Shown: positions 1 to 13,152 of the stretch, in pieces
Layout of the letters: the number at the start of each line of letters is the position of its first letter
Numbering within the stretch: position 1 is the first letter of the stretch
From: Congeria kusceri
Taxonomy: Eukaryota > Mollusca > Bivalvia > Myida > Dreissenidae
Assembly: GCA_027627225.1 (NCBI GenBank)
Contig: CM051032.1
Location: 63,723,637-63,787,636 of the forward strand
DNA length: 64,000 nucleotides
Direction: 5' to 3'
Made by a program: the position numbers and the translations under genes
Notes under the pieces: generated by a model
The model's database searches: none
Told to the model about the DNA's origin: nothing
Seen by the model: the letters and a program-made list of their open reading frames with translations, nothing else

Positions 1-1553
1 ATACTGGCAGAACATGGACCTAATTCCAGGCTTTATATATTCTCTGAACTGATAATTATTTTCAGGACAAGTGCATCCCAACCATGATTAAAGGGGAACA
101 AGCCGCACAGCCCGACTTTGACTTCCCACCTATGGAAGGAAAACTTGCATGAATTATTTCTACAAGACTAAAGGTTTGGGGATACTGCTATTTATCAGAG
201 CTCTATACTGAAAACTCAACCCCCATGGATTAGTCTACAGGCTGCATCTCAGGAAATTGAAATATTCAATGGAATAAGTTACATTTAGTTGTTTATCACA
301 CTTAAGCAACTTTAATGGTAACTGAGATGGACCAATTCATGGTGAGATGAAAAGAAAACCTTCATTTAAAGGTGTACATCTTCCTGATAATACAATTTAT
401 TGGAATTCAGTGGGATTATTTTTCACATATTCTGCAGGGACCAGCTTAAGTGAGAAAATTAAGAAAGAACCCAAGTGAGGAAATGTGTAGAAACAACCAA
501 AGTGAGGAAAGTAAAGAAAGTGAATTTATTTTAATGATGGATTAATTGACACAAATTGGATTACTCTAGGGGAAAGTAATGATGGTCACTAAGAGTTCAT
601 AACAATAAATTGGTGAATGAAGCAGAACAAAGTTTGGCATTGAAATCCATGGATGAGAAATTATTTAGGCATAATGATATAACAGGGGTTGAAGAACATG
701 AACAATTGGAGTTTTTTTTATTGGTGATAAAACTGTGTCTCAAAAGCTAAACACTGATAAATAGTATCATTTGTTCAACATTACATATTATAAAATGTTT
801 GTTGACATTGAAATAATGAACGATTATGATGGTCAAAGAAAACAAAAGTAGTGAAGCCATGTTTACCAATAACCTAATCAATTAATCAATTGAATGTTGA
901 TCTTGAATGCTAAATAAACATTTATGGAGTAAGGTTATTTGAAAAAGTGAAAGTAAAGGTGGTGTCAAAAACCATGTATTGTAGACTAATACACATGATA
1001 ATCATGACAGTGGATCTTTAAGCATCCCACCAATTACGTTTAGACACCATTGATTGATTATCAATAAATTCTTGTTAGATCCACAGAATCAGTGCTGGAA
1101 TAATCGGACGGACGTTTTATTGAGCTAGATGTCTACGCAATTCAATTCGATGATGTTATTACTGAGTGGGCCAATGTTGTTTAGCACATTATTGGAAAAG
1201 CTAATCTACTCCTCAACACATCCATGGATATAATATACCCTCAAAGGAATCACACCTTAGTCAATGTTTTTTTGGTTTTGTTTTTCGAAAAGCATCTCTC
1301 TTTAACCTGTTCTCTAAAGTCATGAAAACTAGTTAATAGACAAACACAGTCATGCACATAATCTGAATAAAATCAATTGGTTTCTTTTGCATTTCTTTGG
1401 GTTTCATTGATCGAATTTACAGACAAACAATACTGGCTAGCTTAAAGACATTTTTAAAGAAGACCAAATAAAGATCTATGAAACCTTAGAAACGATAGTC
1501 AGCTTCTAACAGGGAAAATAATCTGAAGTGTACTTTATATTAACAACCAGAAA
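1..1553. other. Gene-free upstream flank of the SLC10-like gene
   Basis: AT-rich sequence with no long open frame and no repeat that I recognise. The start codon at 1554 is in a good context (A at -3), preceded by AT-rich sequence. No TATA box, initiator or upstream non-coding exon can be placed with confidence. The promoter and 5' UTR are presumably here or further upstream. Confidence 0.5.
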
Positions 1554-2300
1554 ATGTCCACCAATTACAGTTTCAGTTACTTTCTAGTCGTTCAAATTAT
1601 GGCGCTAATGTTCCTGGCCTCCAAAGGTTTCAACGTGGAAACAAGTGTCAACTTGTCGTCTGCTTCAACTACGAGTCTGCCATTCCCAATATTTAATGGA
1701 ACCTTCCGAGTTTATTTCCAGCCAGAGTCAATCATTGATCTGGCAAAAGGCTGCAACACAACTGTCTATTTTAACTGTACCGCAGAACACAACATTGGTG
1801 ACAAAAGTGAACGTGATTTTCACTTAGTGAATACAACCTCGTACTATGCACGTGTAACGACTGGAGATGCCAACATAGTGCAGTTGATCCTCCCAGCTGC
1901 TATGGTTGCCAAGGACCCAAGAAGGGAACTTATTCTGGGTCCTCATTTAACAGACGAGCTTAAATTTCAATTAAATATCAATGGTTTAAACAATATCACA
2001 CTTCAAGCCATGCAAATAGGTTACGTGACGGTGTTTGTGACCATATTTGGAACAAGCTCGCTAGCGGTGACACGATCATCGCCCACCTTTCAGAACATGG
2101 GACAAGGCGACTTGAAAGTTGCTGTGGTGCCGAGGCAGAAAGTGGCAGATTTTGTGTTCGACTGTTCAGCCGCGGCTGTCGCCATTTTAATCAGTTTTGC
2201 CATAGGATGTGTGACGGATACGGAAAACTTGAAACGTCAACTCAAGTACCCTGTGTCGCTTGTTATTGGATTTTGCTGCCAGTTTCTACTTATGCCAGTA
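1554..2300 (+). CDS. SLC10-like transporter, exon 1 (N-terminal ectodomain and first membrane segments)
   Basis: First coding exon, 249 codons, of a three-exon gene continued at 24304-24475 and 26945-27654 (542 residues in total). Residues 1-25 are hydrophobic and look like a signal peptide. Residues 30-200 form a Thr/Ser/Asn-rich extracellular or lumenal domain with many N-glycosylation sequons. Membrane segments follow at about 200-220 and 232-250, ending in QFLLMPV, a motif typical of the SLC10 (bile acid:sodium symporter) fold. The long N-terminal domain is like the orphan members SLC10A3/SLC10A5 rather than NTCP/ASBT. The exon ends in phase 0 at a strong donor (GTAAGT at 2301). The open frame running on to 2333 is intronic read-through. 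Transport substrate cannot be told from sequence. Confidence 0.88.
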
Positions 2301-3799
2301 GTAAGTATGCTTAGAATTTGTAATGGTTTGTAATGACATGTAATCGATCAAACTGTAAGACATGGTCAATTAAAAAGCAGTGCTAACGATGTTATAATTA
2401 TTTCTAATTAATAGTATTAAGCTGTCAAATAATTATGATCTTTCGAATATAATCATGATTTTTTTTTTATTTTGCTATGTAACAATTTTGTATAATACAT
2501 GTTCAAAACGTCAATTAGAATTAAGCTCCCAAATACTTCAAATTATGTTCGAATTTAATATTATAATTGAAGTATAATATGAAGTATATGATTTTTTTTT
2601 TTTTTACGCCTATGAACACCAGTATGAAACTCAGATTCATTACAAGTTTATAGCCCCATTTTTCTTCCATCTTTCCTTAGATCTTTTTTTCCTCAAAACA
2701 AAAGAACTGCACCTGCTCCTTGATGAACTACATTCACCGAAACATAAACTGTTTACACCACAGATAAACCTTCAAAATTATTATATATAAGAAAGATATC
2801 AGGGTAAAGATAGATTCCAGCATGATTTTTATGGCTATAAAGTGAACATTTATGTCCTAATACCAGATGATCTGCTCATCGTCATGATCATTATTGAGCC
2901 GGAGGGGGGGGGTGTGACATCTCTAATACTTAAACTGAGCTATTTTAAAACTTCATAAAACCATTACTTGTCAAATCAGTAATTTGTGGTGTGAAGTAAT
3001 TTTAGAAAATCGCCAAGTTGGTGAGGTAGTAATTTGAATGACATGAAACGTTTCTATGCACACTAATTGTCAAAGGAAATTGCTTTTCTGGCTTTCTTGA
3101 ATTCACTATAGTCAATAGTGAAACTTCGAATATTGAATTGGGCCCATATATAAAACATTTACTTAAATGTTTTTTTACTGTGAAATTCAGCTTCTAGCAT
3201 CATTGCTGCGTCAATAATCTGTTATAAAGAACGAGACTAAAATTCACAATGAACGATATTATTTTAATATTGGAATTCTATAACCACATATTTTAACTGT
3301 CTAAATACTTAAGGTCACCTTTTTTTATCCGTCTCCTCTGAGGTTATATTAAAATTCACAAATAAACATTGAACCAAATCAATATAGGCCTGGTCGTGTC
3401 AAAATCAAACTTACAAAGCAGTGTGATTCCAATACTACACTTCCAACCAAATATTTTGCTGTAGTCAGAACACTGTTAGACTGAAAACATGGTCGATAAT
3501 ATTTAACGTGCAATCTGTGTAAACATATTTCCAACATATTACAGCAATTTTTTTTTGGAATCAAAGTAAATGCATTCTACTAAATATAGAAAATAAGCTA
3601 GTTATTACTGATGCCCTGAATAAGTACTTTTTGCTCAAAATAACATTTGAATTTTAATTGTGATTTAATAATTAAATATTAAGTAAGATAACAATTTAAT
3701 AGGACTGCGTTGAAAGTGAACATGAAAACTGCTAGTCTACTCATAAAGTTAGGCAGAAAGAATTGTTTGGATTTTTCACCATACTTAACAGTATTTAAA

Positions 3800-4052
3800 A
3801 TTCAGTCATATAACGGCGGTCAGTTAACTTACCGGTACTTACACTTTTCCTGGGCAAGCTTAGCCGATCTAAGTGGTTTATCAGTACTAAGTGCACATAC
3901 CTATGCCAGTAACTGACAACTGCCTTACTTGAATCAGAGGTAGGGGGAGAATAACCCTATAAATGATTTCATGACCACCAATCCCCACACAAGTTATGTA
4001 GCCGGGCCGGGGCTCACGAATCTCGGATTGAGAGTCCAGTGCTCTACCAAAT
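3800..4052 (-). repeat. tRNA-derived SINE, degenerate
   Basis: On the minus strand the head reads CTCATTTGGTAGAGCACTGG, a tRNA-like A-box region, followed by an anticodon-arm-like stretch and CCCCGGCCCGGC. The B-box (GGTTCGA-type) is largely lost to a small deletion, so this copy is probably dead. The body, with CCTCTGATTCAAG and a GTGCACTTAGTACTG-like tail, resembles a SINE seen in bivalves. That family assignment is from memory. The 3' boundary near 3800 is approximate. Confidence 0.55.
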
Positions 4053-4438
4053 GAGAAAGAATTAAAACATGACAAGATCATTTTGGTATGTTTATCTGAC
4101 AATGTCTTTAGCACCTATAATTTAGTTTTGTTTACCCTATTATGTTAAGTTTCATGAACCATCGACTTCAATAAACTTGTGGCATTTCTTGTGTCACTCA
4201 TTTTTCACTTAAAGGGTTTATTCTAATAAGGACTGAACAGTTGGTCCTCATTTTTAAATCTTGAAACTCATATATCGCCAACTGACATCCAAATGGGCCT
4301 ATCAGCATATGTGCAAAGAAGACTGATAGGCCCTTTTGGCTTTCAATGGACGAAGTATGAACATTTTCTGACTACAAATCTATATGTATGTATAGTGCCG
4401 CTTGTTTGGGTGATCTCAGGATCATGGAAAAAATATAT

Positions 4439-4684
4439 GAGGCGTGTCGTGGGAAACCGGGCTTAATGCATCTGCGGAAAGTGTTGTCCGGGATAAGCCT
4501 GTGCAGTCCGCACAGGCCGATCAAGGACGACACTTTCCACTTTTATGGTATTTCCTGTTGCAAGGAAGTCTCTTCTAAACATAAATCCACTCTAGGCGGA
4601 AAGTGTTATCCCAGATAACACAGCACAGGCTAATCTGGGACGACACTTTACGCAGAGACATTAATCCCGGGTTTCCCGCGACAA
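4439..4684. mobile_element. Fold-back MITE, family A (copy 1)
   Basis: Starts GAGGCGTGTCGTGGGAAA and contains the family hallmark, repeated inverted words around GCCTGTGCAGTCCGCACAGG flanked by GACGACACTTTCC. The right end stops at GTTTCCCGCGACA without the final CGCGCCTC, so it is 3' truncated. Other copies lie at 22445-22654, 24053-24278 and 54968-55198. The short open frame inside is not a gene. Confidence 0.8.
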
Positions 4685-5601
4685 TGTAACAATGTAACAT
4701 TGAAAGTGAACGAATGTTTTTACAAACCATGTCAGTCAAACAAATAAGTCCTAGCTTTCTGAATGGCTAAACACATTGTCAATCAAATCTCGTCGTAAGG
4801 TCAATTGCATGGCAGATGCCATATCCGTACTGTGAATTTTTGAAGTTAAATTTGTCAGAATTCTGAAATAATATAAAATACTTCTCACCAATTTTAAGAA
4901 CAGATTGTCCAGATATCAGTATGTCATACTACTTGTATAATTTATGGTGTCGTAGGTTGTTACCCTCAGATTATTATGCATTATTGGACCTACATGTAAA
5001 AACCGTTTTGCCAAATCAATCATTACCCCCATTAATATTATAAATTATCTTTTACGTTTAGAATAAAACCTGCTGCTTATTATCTTTGATGTTCTAAGAA
5101 AAAAATGTGTAGTTTGCAGAACTCTGGGGAAAGAAAAACAACAAAGAAAAACATGAACGCTCTGCAGTGTACATAAAAACTTAATGTACCATAGCATCCG
5201 CTGTGGCCATCTAATGCTTCAGTTTAAATTTCCGATTTAATAAGCGATGAACGGCAAATAAGATTAGTTCCAAGCATAGCCAAATCCATACTGGATAAAA
5301 ATCTTAACAGGGTTATGTATTTCTCCAAATAAGCCTTCTCAAAGCATAATGATGCAAATGCATAGGGCATTATTGACCTCAACATTAACCCCCAGATACA
5401 AAGAATCAGATAAGATATTCAGTTTGTATGTTTAGCCTTACAGATATATGCCAAAATGTGAAATTGGGACATTAGTATAATATTTTATTGAAACCGTATC
5501 AATAGAAATTTAATAATTATAATGACACTCCACTTCTATTTATAATTTACTCAAGATAGTTAGAAACCGTTCAAAATGAATGGTAGCATGATACACAAGT
5601 C

Positions 5602-5918
5602 CAGGGATGTGGAAATATCAACATTGTTAACTTGTCAATGGACAAGTTAATTGCAAACAACAGTCACATGTCCAAACAAAAACAGAGTTCTTAATCAGGC
5701 CTTCCTGATATATTTTTTCATTAAATTATAAATAAAACACAATTTGTCATTCAAATGTATAAGGGTATAATAAAACGATTATTTTCTTCCAACTTAAACA
5801 TCATTTTTACACCCTGAAATTTTACTTGTCCATGGACAAGTAGACAGGAACAAATCACTTGTCAGACAGTAAAATTACCCGCGTCGGACAAGTCGGGCAT
5901 AGGATTTCCACACCCCTG
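5602..5918. mobile_element. hAT-like non-autonomous element
   Basis: 317-bp element with inverted ends CAGGGATGTGGAAAT (left) and ATTTCCACACCCCTG (right), so both ends are of the CAGGG type used by many hAT transposons. The repeated words ACTTGTCC/GGACAAGT lie in both orientations inside. AAGTC flanks both sides directly (5597-5601 and 5919-5923). This is shorter than the 8-bp duplication of hAT, so the class is an inference. No transposase is present. Confidence 0.7.
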
Positions 5919-6620
5919 AAGTCTATTCATAATTAAAAATTAATGTTTAAACATTTTTTAAAGAAGAAAAATTAAACATACGACTGTCATTATTATATCC
6001 ATATGCCTAATATATAATGCTATATGCTATGTTATATATTAGAGGTCTCTTTAAATTTATACTAACTGACAGATCAACTACAACATGATTGTAATTAACA
6101 TACTGTCATATAATCTGTACTTGTACTGTCATAATATAATCTGTAATAATTATAAAAATAGCATTGACTTTTGCAAAAATAATCTGGTTTATTAAACAAC
6201 ATAATTATATAATTTTGTTCTAACTAGGAAACATAGTTGTTAATGGTTGATTTTTATAATAACGAGCATCTCTGGTAATTTACTGGATATTTTATATGGT
6301 CAGACATTTTTCAGACATAAAACTCACTAAACCATCTGCCTATGTCTGTAGTCGGTAGTGATAATAATAATTAACATGGGTAGTAAGTGTTAAATGTACC
6401 TCCTGTAATAGAGATCAACACTTCCAATGCTTCTACAATACAAATATCAACACATCAGGTGAAAGGTTCAGAGATCAAATAAATTAGAAATAGTGGCAGA
6501 AATAATCTGAAATATGGTTGTTAAGATATCAATGGCACATAAAACATTAAGTTTCCATCCTATTGTTAAAAACTCATTGCTACCTCAGAATGGGCCAAAT
6601 AGTAGCTGATAACATTAAGA

Positions 6621-7671
6621 AACAAGAGGGCCATGATGGCCCAAAGCGCTTACCTGAGAACTGGTACAGATGAAGACCATACTGTTGTGACAGGTTTGAA
6701 AATTAAGGTATATGAACAATACGCAGAGGGGGATAGAATCAATTTTGATTTAAAACATCGGTTAGTGCGATGGGCTTACTAAAGTATGAATTGGGTTGTG
6801 TATGTGCGTTTTTTTGCTAATGGTTCTCAAATCATTTTTCTTGATACTCTAACCTGACCCTTTTTCATTTAGTCATTGACAATTCTGGAAAATGCAGAAA
6901 CAGTAGATTTTGATGTCTTTTTCGCAAACACTTTTGGAGAACTAGTTGCAATGCAATAATTGCGATGGCTGTGCTATAAGGTAAAGTTTTGCTTTTTCTT
7001 TGATCATTTTCTGTCCAATGATAATAAATGATATTAATGCAGGCACTAAAGACATCAATGTTGCATGTACAAATAACTGCATGCAAGGTTTGCAACTGTT
7101 GGAAAACAAATTTTATCAATCAATTTTTATGGTCATGTGCAAAATGTGTAAGTTTGGTCAACACTGACTCAAAAATTGTGTGTGCAAGCCAATCATTGAT
7201 AACTTGTTGAGGTTTTTTTTCCAAACACAAGGGGCAATGACATTGGTTTTTCTGGCCCGATCATGCTTATATTCGACTTCACCTGTAGTCTTAAATTCAT
7301 AGACAAACTGAAGTCTCTATCCTGAATAATGTCCATTTTTGCATATTTTTTTCACAAACAAAGTGCAATAATTCTGGTCCAATCTTGCTTATATTCGACT
7401 TCACTTTTAATCTCATGGTCATAGACAAACTGAGAAAGATTGGTGAAGATTGGATGAAAAATGAAGTCTCTATCCTGAATAATGTCCATTTTTGCATATT
7501 TTTTTCACAAACAAAGGGCTATAACTCTGGTGTTTCTGGTCAGCTCTTGCTTATATTCAACTTCAACTGTAATCTCATGATAATATACAAACTGTGCAAG
7601 ATTGGTGAAGATTGGATGAAAAATGAAGTCTCTCTCTTGAAAAACTCATTGCTACCTCAGAATGGGCCAAA
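6621..7671. repeat. AACAAGA-headed repeat with internal tandem segment
   Basis: Begins AACAAGAGGGCCATGATGGC, a header plus a short hairpin (GGGCCA-TGA-TGGCCC). From about 7290 to 7640 it carries roughly three diverged tandem units containing TTGCATATTTTTTTCACAAA and GGTGAAGATTGGATGAAAAA. An identical 32-bp sequence (AAAAACTCATTGCTACC...) stands just before it (6568-6599) and at its end (7640-7671). Open frames across the tandem part are artefacts of the repeat. Confidence 0.6.
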
Positions 7672-8579
7672 AATAAATCAAGACACAGAACTGTTTTTCT
7701 TTGTTTTAGGCTATATTAAGGGAGCCTCGTTTTGGAATGAATGTTTACCACATGTCCGAATTAGCTCTTTTTTGCTACCTGTGTTGTGATTTTGAACTGA
7801 AATTTCCCCTAATTGCAGATAAAATCATTACACAATAATAACTAGTCAGAAGATTAACAATCAATAGTGCTGATCAAAGATCTATCAATAAACAAAGCTT
7901 CGTGTTATCGCGAGTTACTGTCGATTCTCGCAGCTCCCAAGATTTCAATCATGTCATAAACCATGTGATCGGATCTGTAATTATGACAGAGTATATCGGT
8001 ATTTTTCTTAAAAGAAGTTTGAAAGACTTGTAATATAAATGTTTTAAAATAAAATGAAATAAACTTAATATTATGTACTACATATTATTGTTTGATTATA
8101 GATTATTGGATTGATGATGGATGAAAAAAACATTGTTTGATCTGCAAAATCGTCTTTACTGTAATCAAACCAAACCTATATTTGCGACAGGAAAGTACGT
8201 CTTGTTTTTCATTATACAAGTGTTTTGACGAATGTCATTTTTTATCTTTATTATCTTATCTACATTTGTGCAGCCATGTGGTGTTCAAAGCATGCCAATT
8301 AACGCTTTAATCCATAGCGGGACATCGTCTCCCATGGAGAGAACGCCCTCGAGTTCTCACTCACAAATGGTTACTCAAGACCATTGTCTAGCATATATGA
8401 TTGAGACAATTAAATGTTATAAGAAAATATTTTGAGAGAGAAAACCAAGCACAAAGCAAAAAGGAAAAAAATCAAAACAAGTATAATACAATATAGATCG
8501 AAATTGTAGTAGTACTATATTTATTTATGTTTTTTTTACAAATTGCTGTTTGAACAGTAAAAGCACTATGTTCTTTCCT

Positions 8580-9410
8580 GGTGTATACATTGAGATATCC
8601 TTCAAAATGCCACTTTATTTGGGAGAATCCGTCGAGAAAAAACTAAGTTTTAAGTCAAAGGCAGGTTAGATACTAAAATTCAGTTACAATCTTGCTGTCT
8701 CAGCCTGAACTCTTACATAGCCTCGCTTTAAATATTAATAACTTCGGAACTATTAAAATAAAAATAATAATATTTGTTTCTTGGTGTTCAACCGCAAATT
8801 GCCTTCAATAAGACTTTATTTTTAAAAATCCGTCCAGAACTGACAAAGTATTAGGCTAAGTCTGGGTATATACTTTTCAATTAAAAATCTTGCTGCCTCA
8901 TTTTGAAATCTTACAAAGCCTCGCTCTGAATATTTCCGGAACAATTTAAGATAAAATCACAATGTTTATTTCATGTTGTTCAGTTTTAATTGCTGTCAAA
9001 ATGAGACTTTAGTCAGCAAAATCCGTTCAGAAATAACAAAGTTTTAGGCAAAGGCAGGTTAGATACTTTTCAATAAAAAATATTGCTGCCTTAGTCTGAA
9101 ATATCACACAGCCTCGCTTTAAATAAAAATAACTCTGGAATTATTAAAGGTAAAATAACAATATTTGTTTTTTAGTGTAAAATTTCAAATTGCCTTCAAA
9201 ATAAAACTTGATTCAGAAAAATCCGTCCAGAAATGACAAAGTATTTGGAAAAGGCAGGTTAGATACTTTTCAATAAAAATCTTGCTGCCTTAGTCTAAAA
9301 TCGTACAAAGCCTTGCTCTGAATATTTCCGGAACTATTTAAGATAAAATCGCAGTGTTTATTTCATGTTGGTCAGTTTTAAATTTCATTCAAAATAAAAA
9401 CAATATTTTA
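8580..9410. repeat. Tandem repeat, about 200-bp unit, 4 copies
   Basis: The word AATCCGTC/TCAGAA recurs at 8628, 8829, 9022 and 9222, giving spacings of 201, 193 and 200. Each unit also has AGGCAGGTTAGATACT, TTGCTGCCT and TACA(A)AGCCT blocks. Units are diverged by roughly 15-25 percent by eye, so this is an old array. Confidence 0.8.
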
Positions 9411-9474
9411 AGTGTTTTTTCTAGTGTATTAATTCACTTTTTTGTAAAAAAATGCAGAAAAATTACAGAAAAAA

Positions 9475-9595
9475 TACCATTAGTGTACTAAAAGTGTATT
9501 TAATGCACATTTAACGCAGAAAAAATACAATGCCAATACCGCAGCGTTTAATACGCATTAAGTGCGTATTAAATACACTTTTTCGAGAAGGGCAT
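9475..9595. repeat. AT-rich fold-back segment
   Basis: AAAAGTGTATTTAATGCAC and, 60 bp on, GTGCGTATTAAATACACTTTTT form an imperfect inverted repeat. Inside it the palindrome TAATACGCA-TTAAG-TGCGTATTA is perfect over 9 bp. It may be the end of a decayed MITE. No further boundary is clear. Confidence 0.5.
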
Positions 9596-10155
9596 ATAAG
9601 TATGACTCATGAACGTTTTCAATAAGATATGATCAGGGAATAAGAATTTACAGTTGGATACACTGTTCATGATAAGCTAATTTCAATTCCCTCATTAGGA
9701 TAGAGCAATGATACTTGAATGGAATCCAACAGTGAAGTACAACAGGTATATTATGGTTCAGAATTCTCCAATCCTCCACCATTGGCACACCACTTCACCA
9801 TCTATTTTTTAAACGATAACTCTCTAAACCAGAAAAAAGACAGCTCCCCAAAAATCTTTCCAACAGTAATGTTTAATGACACCTTTAAAAATATTGTTTA
9901 AGGTTTGGGTAAGCGAATTCTGCATATGAAGTGCAGAGTGTTGTACTTTAATGCAGAGTCTGTTCTCAATAACTCACTAATCGCGGCGGTGACATCCCCT
10001 TTAGCTTGAGCAGACAACAACTTGAGACGTTTTTGTGCAATCATTATGAAACTTTAGGGAATGTATAGTAGGCATAAAAGGAAAGTTAAGTTCGGGTTTT
10101 AAGGCATAATTGCTCTTATTGTATTTGAGATCAGGCGATACATCCAGCTCGCAGA

Positions 10156-10612
10156 CAGTCTCCGCGAAAGACCGTTGGACCTCGGACATTGCCGATAAAA
10201 ATCCGTGAGGTCCGGTATAAACTGTCCGAATACTGGTCCTTGTGTCCATTGAACATTTCGGTAAAAAAAATAATTTATGACAGCGATTGTTGTATCTGTT
10301 TCAACAACAGTCATAACGTCATACTTGAGGGTCACCGATTGTGTTGAAGACGTTGAAGGGACTTTGACAAATACAATTGAATTCATAAATATCTTACAAA
10401 ATTAACATGCTGATAGTACATGTAGTAGCTTTAGTTAATAAGCACTCTCAAGTGTATATTGTTTTAATTTTCTTCAAAGATATTGTTTTTATCGTATGTA
10501 AGTGTTTCTTGCAAAAAATAAGTGGCCAATAATAGTTCGTCCGGGCCAGTAATAATTGGGGCATTACTGGTCCTCTTGGCCAGTAATAAATTCACGACTA
10601 TCGCGGAAACTG
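10156..10612. mobile_element. hAT-like MITE, family B (longer copy)
   Basis: Starts CAGTCTCCGCGAAAG and ends with a near-complement (CGCGGAAACTG). The inner 300 bp match the copy at 39569-39917 closely, but this copy has about 100 extra bp (around 10437-10530). The flanks CTCGCAGA and CGCAGAGT share CGCAGA in a shifted register, so the target duplication is not clean here. No coding capacity. Confidence 0.75.
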
Positions 10613-11712
10613 CGCAGAGTTCAAGTTTTCAATGGCATTTATGTTTTTTAGAGAAATTCTGTAGGGGTACATCAAAGCATGCACTTTAAGGTATATTTTC
10701 CAGACATATCAATTGCAATGGCAAGTTAAATAAATAACAATTAAAGTTGTGGCCATATCATTGGAGCTCAACCAGAAGTCAATAATTGTGTGATTATTGC
10801 ATTCTAAATACAAGCATTATACCTAGCATGATCGTTTACTGACAAAACATGTTAAAATTTGATGTTTGCATTAAAAACATGAAATGAAAACTGCAGGATA
10901 CCAGCAAGTTGTTGAAAGAAAATTTCTAACCAATGAATCAGTGACACAAGTTTAAGACTCGTGACTCAATACCCATAATGCCAAAATGAATCAGCAGACA
11001 AAAAAGAAGTGCATATTTTTTTCTCAAGCGTTCTGCTGATAAGCAGAAAATCGTTCACTATTTTGCACTTAAAATGTTATCCACATTTTTTCAAGCAATA
11101 ATACACAGGGAGATAGAGAGATCTCTTCAGGCTTGTTTGTATATGCATGAAGCTGTATGTGTTACAGTTTTGAGATTAAATGCACTGTTAGTGCAAAGTT
11201 GTTATTTTTATGACAGAAAAATCTATTGACTGAATATTTGTTTGCTCAGTGAATCCGCTTCAAGTTCAAATATTGTTTTTGTATGCAAGAAAAGTGCCGT
11301 TTTTTCTAGGAATATTGAGGGAAAGTGCTAGTTTGTTTGTTGTTTTGCACCAATTAGCACACATTCATTACATGAATGTTTTTCTTTGAAAATGATTTCA
11401 GAAACCAACATTTCTTCTTTTTTTTTCATCTACAGGCTTCTATTTGGGTCATTTTATAACCAAAATATTTTCTTAACAGCCATCACCAAATTTAGCAAAT
11501 GGATTGAAAAAGCTCAGTGTATTCATATTGACATTGGATTTAGACACATCTTTTGTTATATTGTCCATTAACAATTGTAACTATATAATCTCAAATGCAT
11601 TATTTAAACTGCTTAAGCACCACAATGTAACTTGCCACATATAAATGGGTGGAAAATGCATTTATAAACAATTTTCTTTGAAGCATTGCCCGACAAACTG
11701 ACGGCTGAGTGA

Positions 11713-13152
11713 AGACTCCTTGGTTGGTTCCCAGACTCGTGTATAGGACAGAACCTTTAATAGCATTTCAGTCAAAAATGTAATTTCCCATCAGACTCCT
11801 TGGTTGGTTCCCAGGCTCGTTTATACGACAGAACCTTTAATAGCATTTCAGTCAAAAATGTAATTTCCCATCAGACTCCTTGGTTGGTTCCCAGACTCGT
11901 TTATACGACAGAACCTTTAATAGCATTTCAGTCAAAAATGTAATTTCCCATCAGACTCCTTGGTTGGTTCCCAGACTCGTTTATACGACAGAACCTTTAA
12001 TAGCATTTCAGTCAAAAATGTAATTTCCCATCAGACTCCTTGGTTGGTTCCCAGACTCGTTTATAGGACAGAACCTTTAATAGCATTTCAGTCAAAAATG
12101 TAATTTCCCATCAGACTCCTTGGTTGGTTCCCAGACTCGTTTATACGACAGAACCTTTAATAGCATTTCAGTCAAAAATGTAATTTCCCATCAGACTCCT
12201 TGGTTGGTTCCCAGACTCGTTTATAGGACAGAACCTTTAATAGCATTTCAGTCAAAAATGTAATTTCCCATCAGACTCCTTGGTTGGTTCCCAGACTCGT
12301 TTATATGACAGAACCTTTAATAGCATTTCAGTCAAAAATGTAATTTCCCATCAGACTCCTTGGTTGGTTCCCAGACTCGTTTATAGGACAGAACCTTTAA
12401 TAGCATTTCAGTCAAAAATGTAATTTCCCATCAGACTCCTTGGTTGGTTCCCAGACTCGTTTATACGACAGAACCTTTAATAGCATTTCAGTCAAAAATG
12501 TAATTTCCCATCAGACTCCTTGGTTGGTTCCCAGACTCGTTTATAGGACAGAACCTTTAATAGCATTTCAGTCAAAAATGTAATTTCCCATCAGACTCCT
12601 TGGTTGGTTCCCAGACTCGTTTATATGACAGAACCTTTAATAGCATTTCAGTCAAAAATGTAATTTCCCATCAGACTCCTTGGTTGGTTCCCAGACTCGT
12701 TTATACGACAGAACCTTTAATAGCATTTCAGTCAAAAATGTAATTTCCCATCAGACTCCTTGGTTGGTTCCCAGACTCGTTTATACGACAGAACCTTTAA
12801 TAGCATTTCAGTCAAAAATGTAATTTCCCATCAGACTCCTTGGTTGGTTCCCAGACTCGTTTATAGGACAGAACCTTTAATAGCATTTCAGTCAAAAATG
12901 TAATTTCCCATCAGACTCCTTGGTTGGTTCCCAGACTCGTTTATACGACAGAACCTTTCATAGCATTTCAGTCAAAAATGTAATTTCCCATCAGACTCCT
13001 TGGTTGGTTCCCAGACTCGTTTATAGGACAGAACCTTTAATAGCATTTCAGTCAAAAATGTAATTTCCCATCAGACTCCTTGGTTGGTTCCCAGACTCGT
13101 TTATAGGACAGAACCTTTAATAGCATTTCAGTCAAAAATGTAACTTCCCATC
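11713..13152. repeat. Satellite array, 18 units of exactly 80 bp
   Basis: Units start AGACTCCTTGGTTGGTTCCC and end TGTAATTTCCCATC. The array runs 18 x 80 = 1440 bp with no indel. Units are almost identical. The main variable site is the base after TTATA, which reads g c c c g c g t g c g t c c g c g g from unit 1 to unit 18. Other changes are GTATA (unit 1), AGGCTCG (unit 2), CTTTCA (unit 16) and TAACTT (unit 18). Near-identity points to recent amplification. Lies inside intron 1. Confidence 0.97.

Noticed and set aside
5597..5923. Firm hAT assignment by target duplication
   Set aside because: Only 5 identical flanking bases (AAGTC) were seen, not 8, so the class is left as likely.
7385..7789. 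134-codon frame
   Set aside because: Runs across diverged tandem units of a repeat. The repeated peptide merely reflects repeated DNA.
11713..13152. CRISPR-like regular array
   Set aside because: Whole units repeat with no unique spacers, in a eukaryotic intron. It is a satellite. The same holds for the 29-bp array at 29140-29583.
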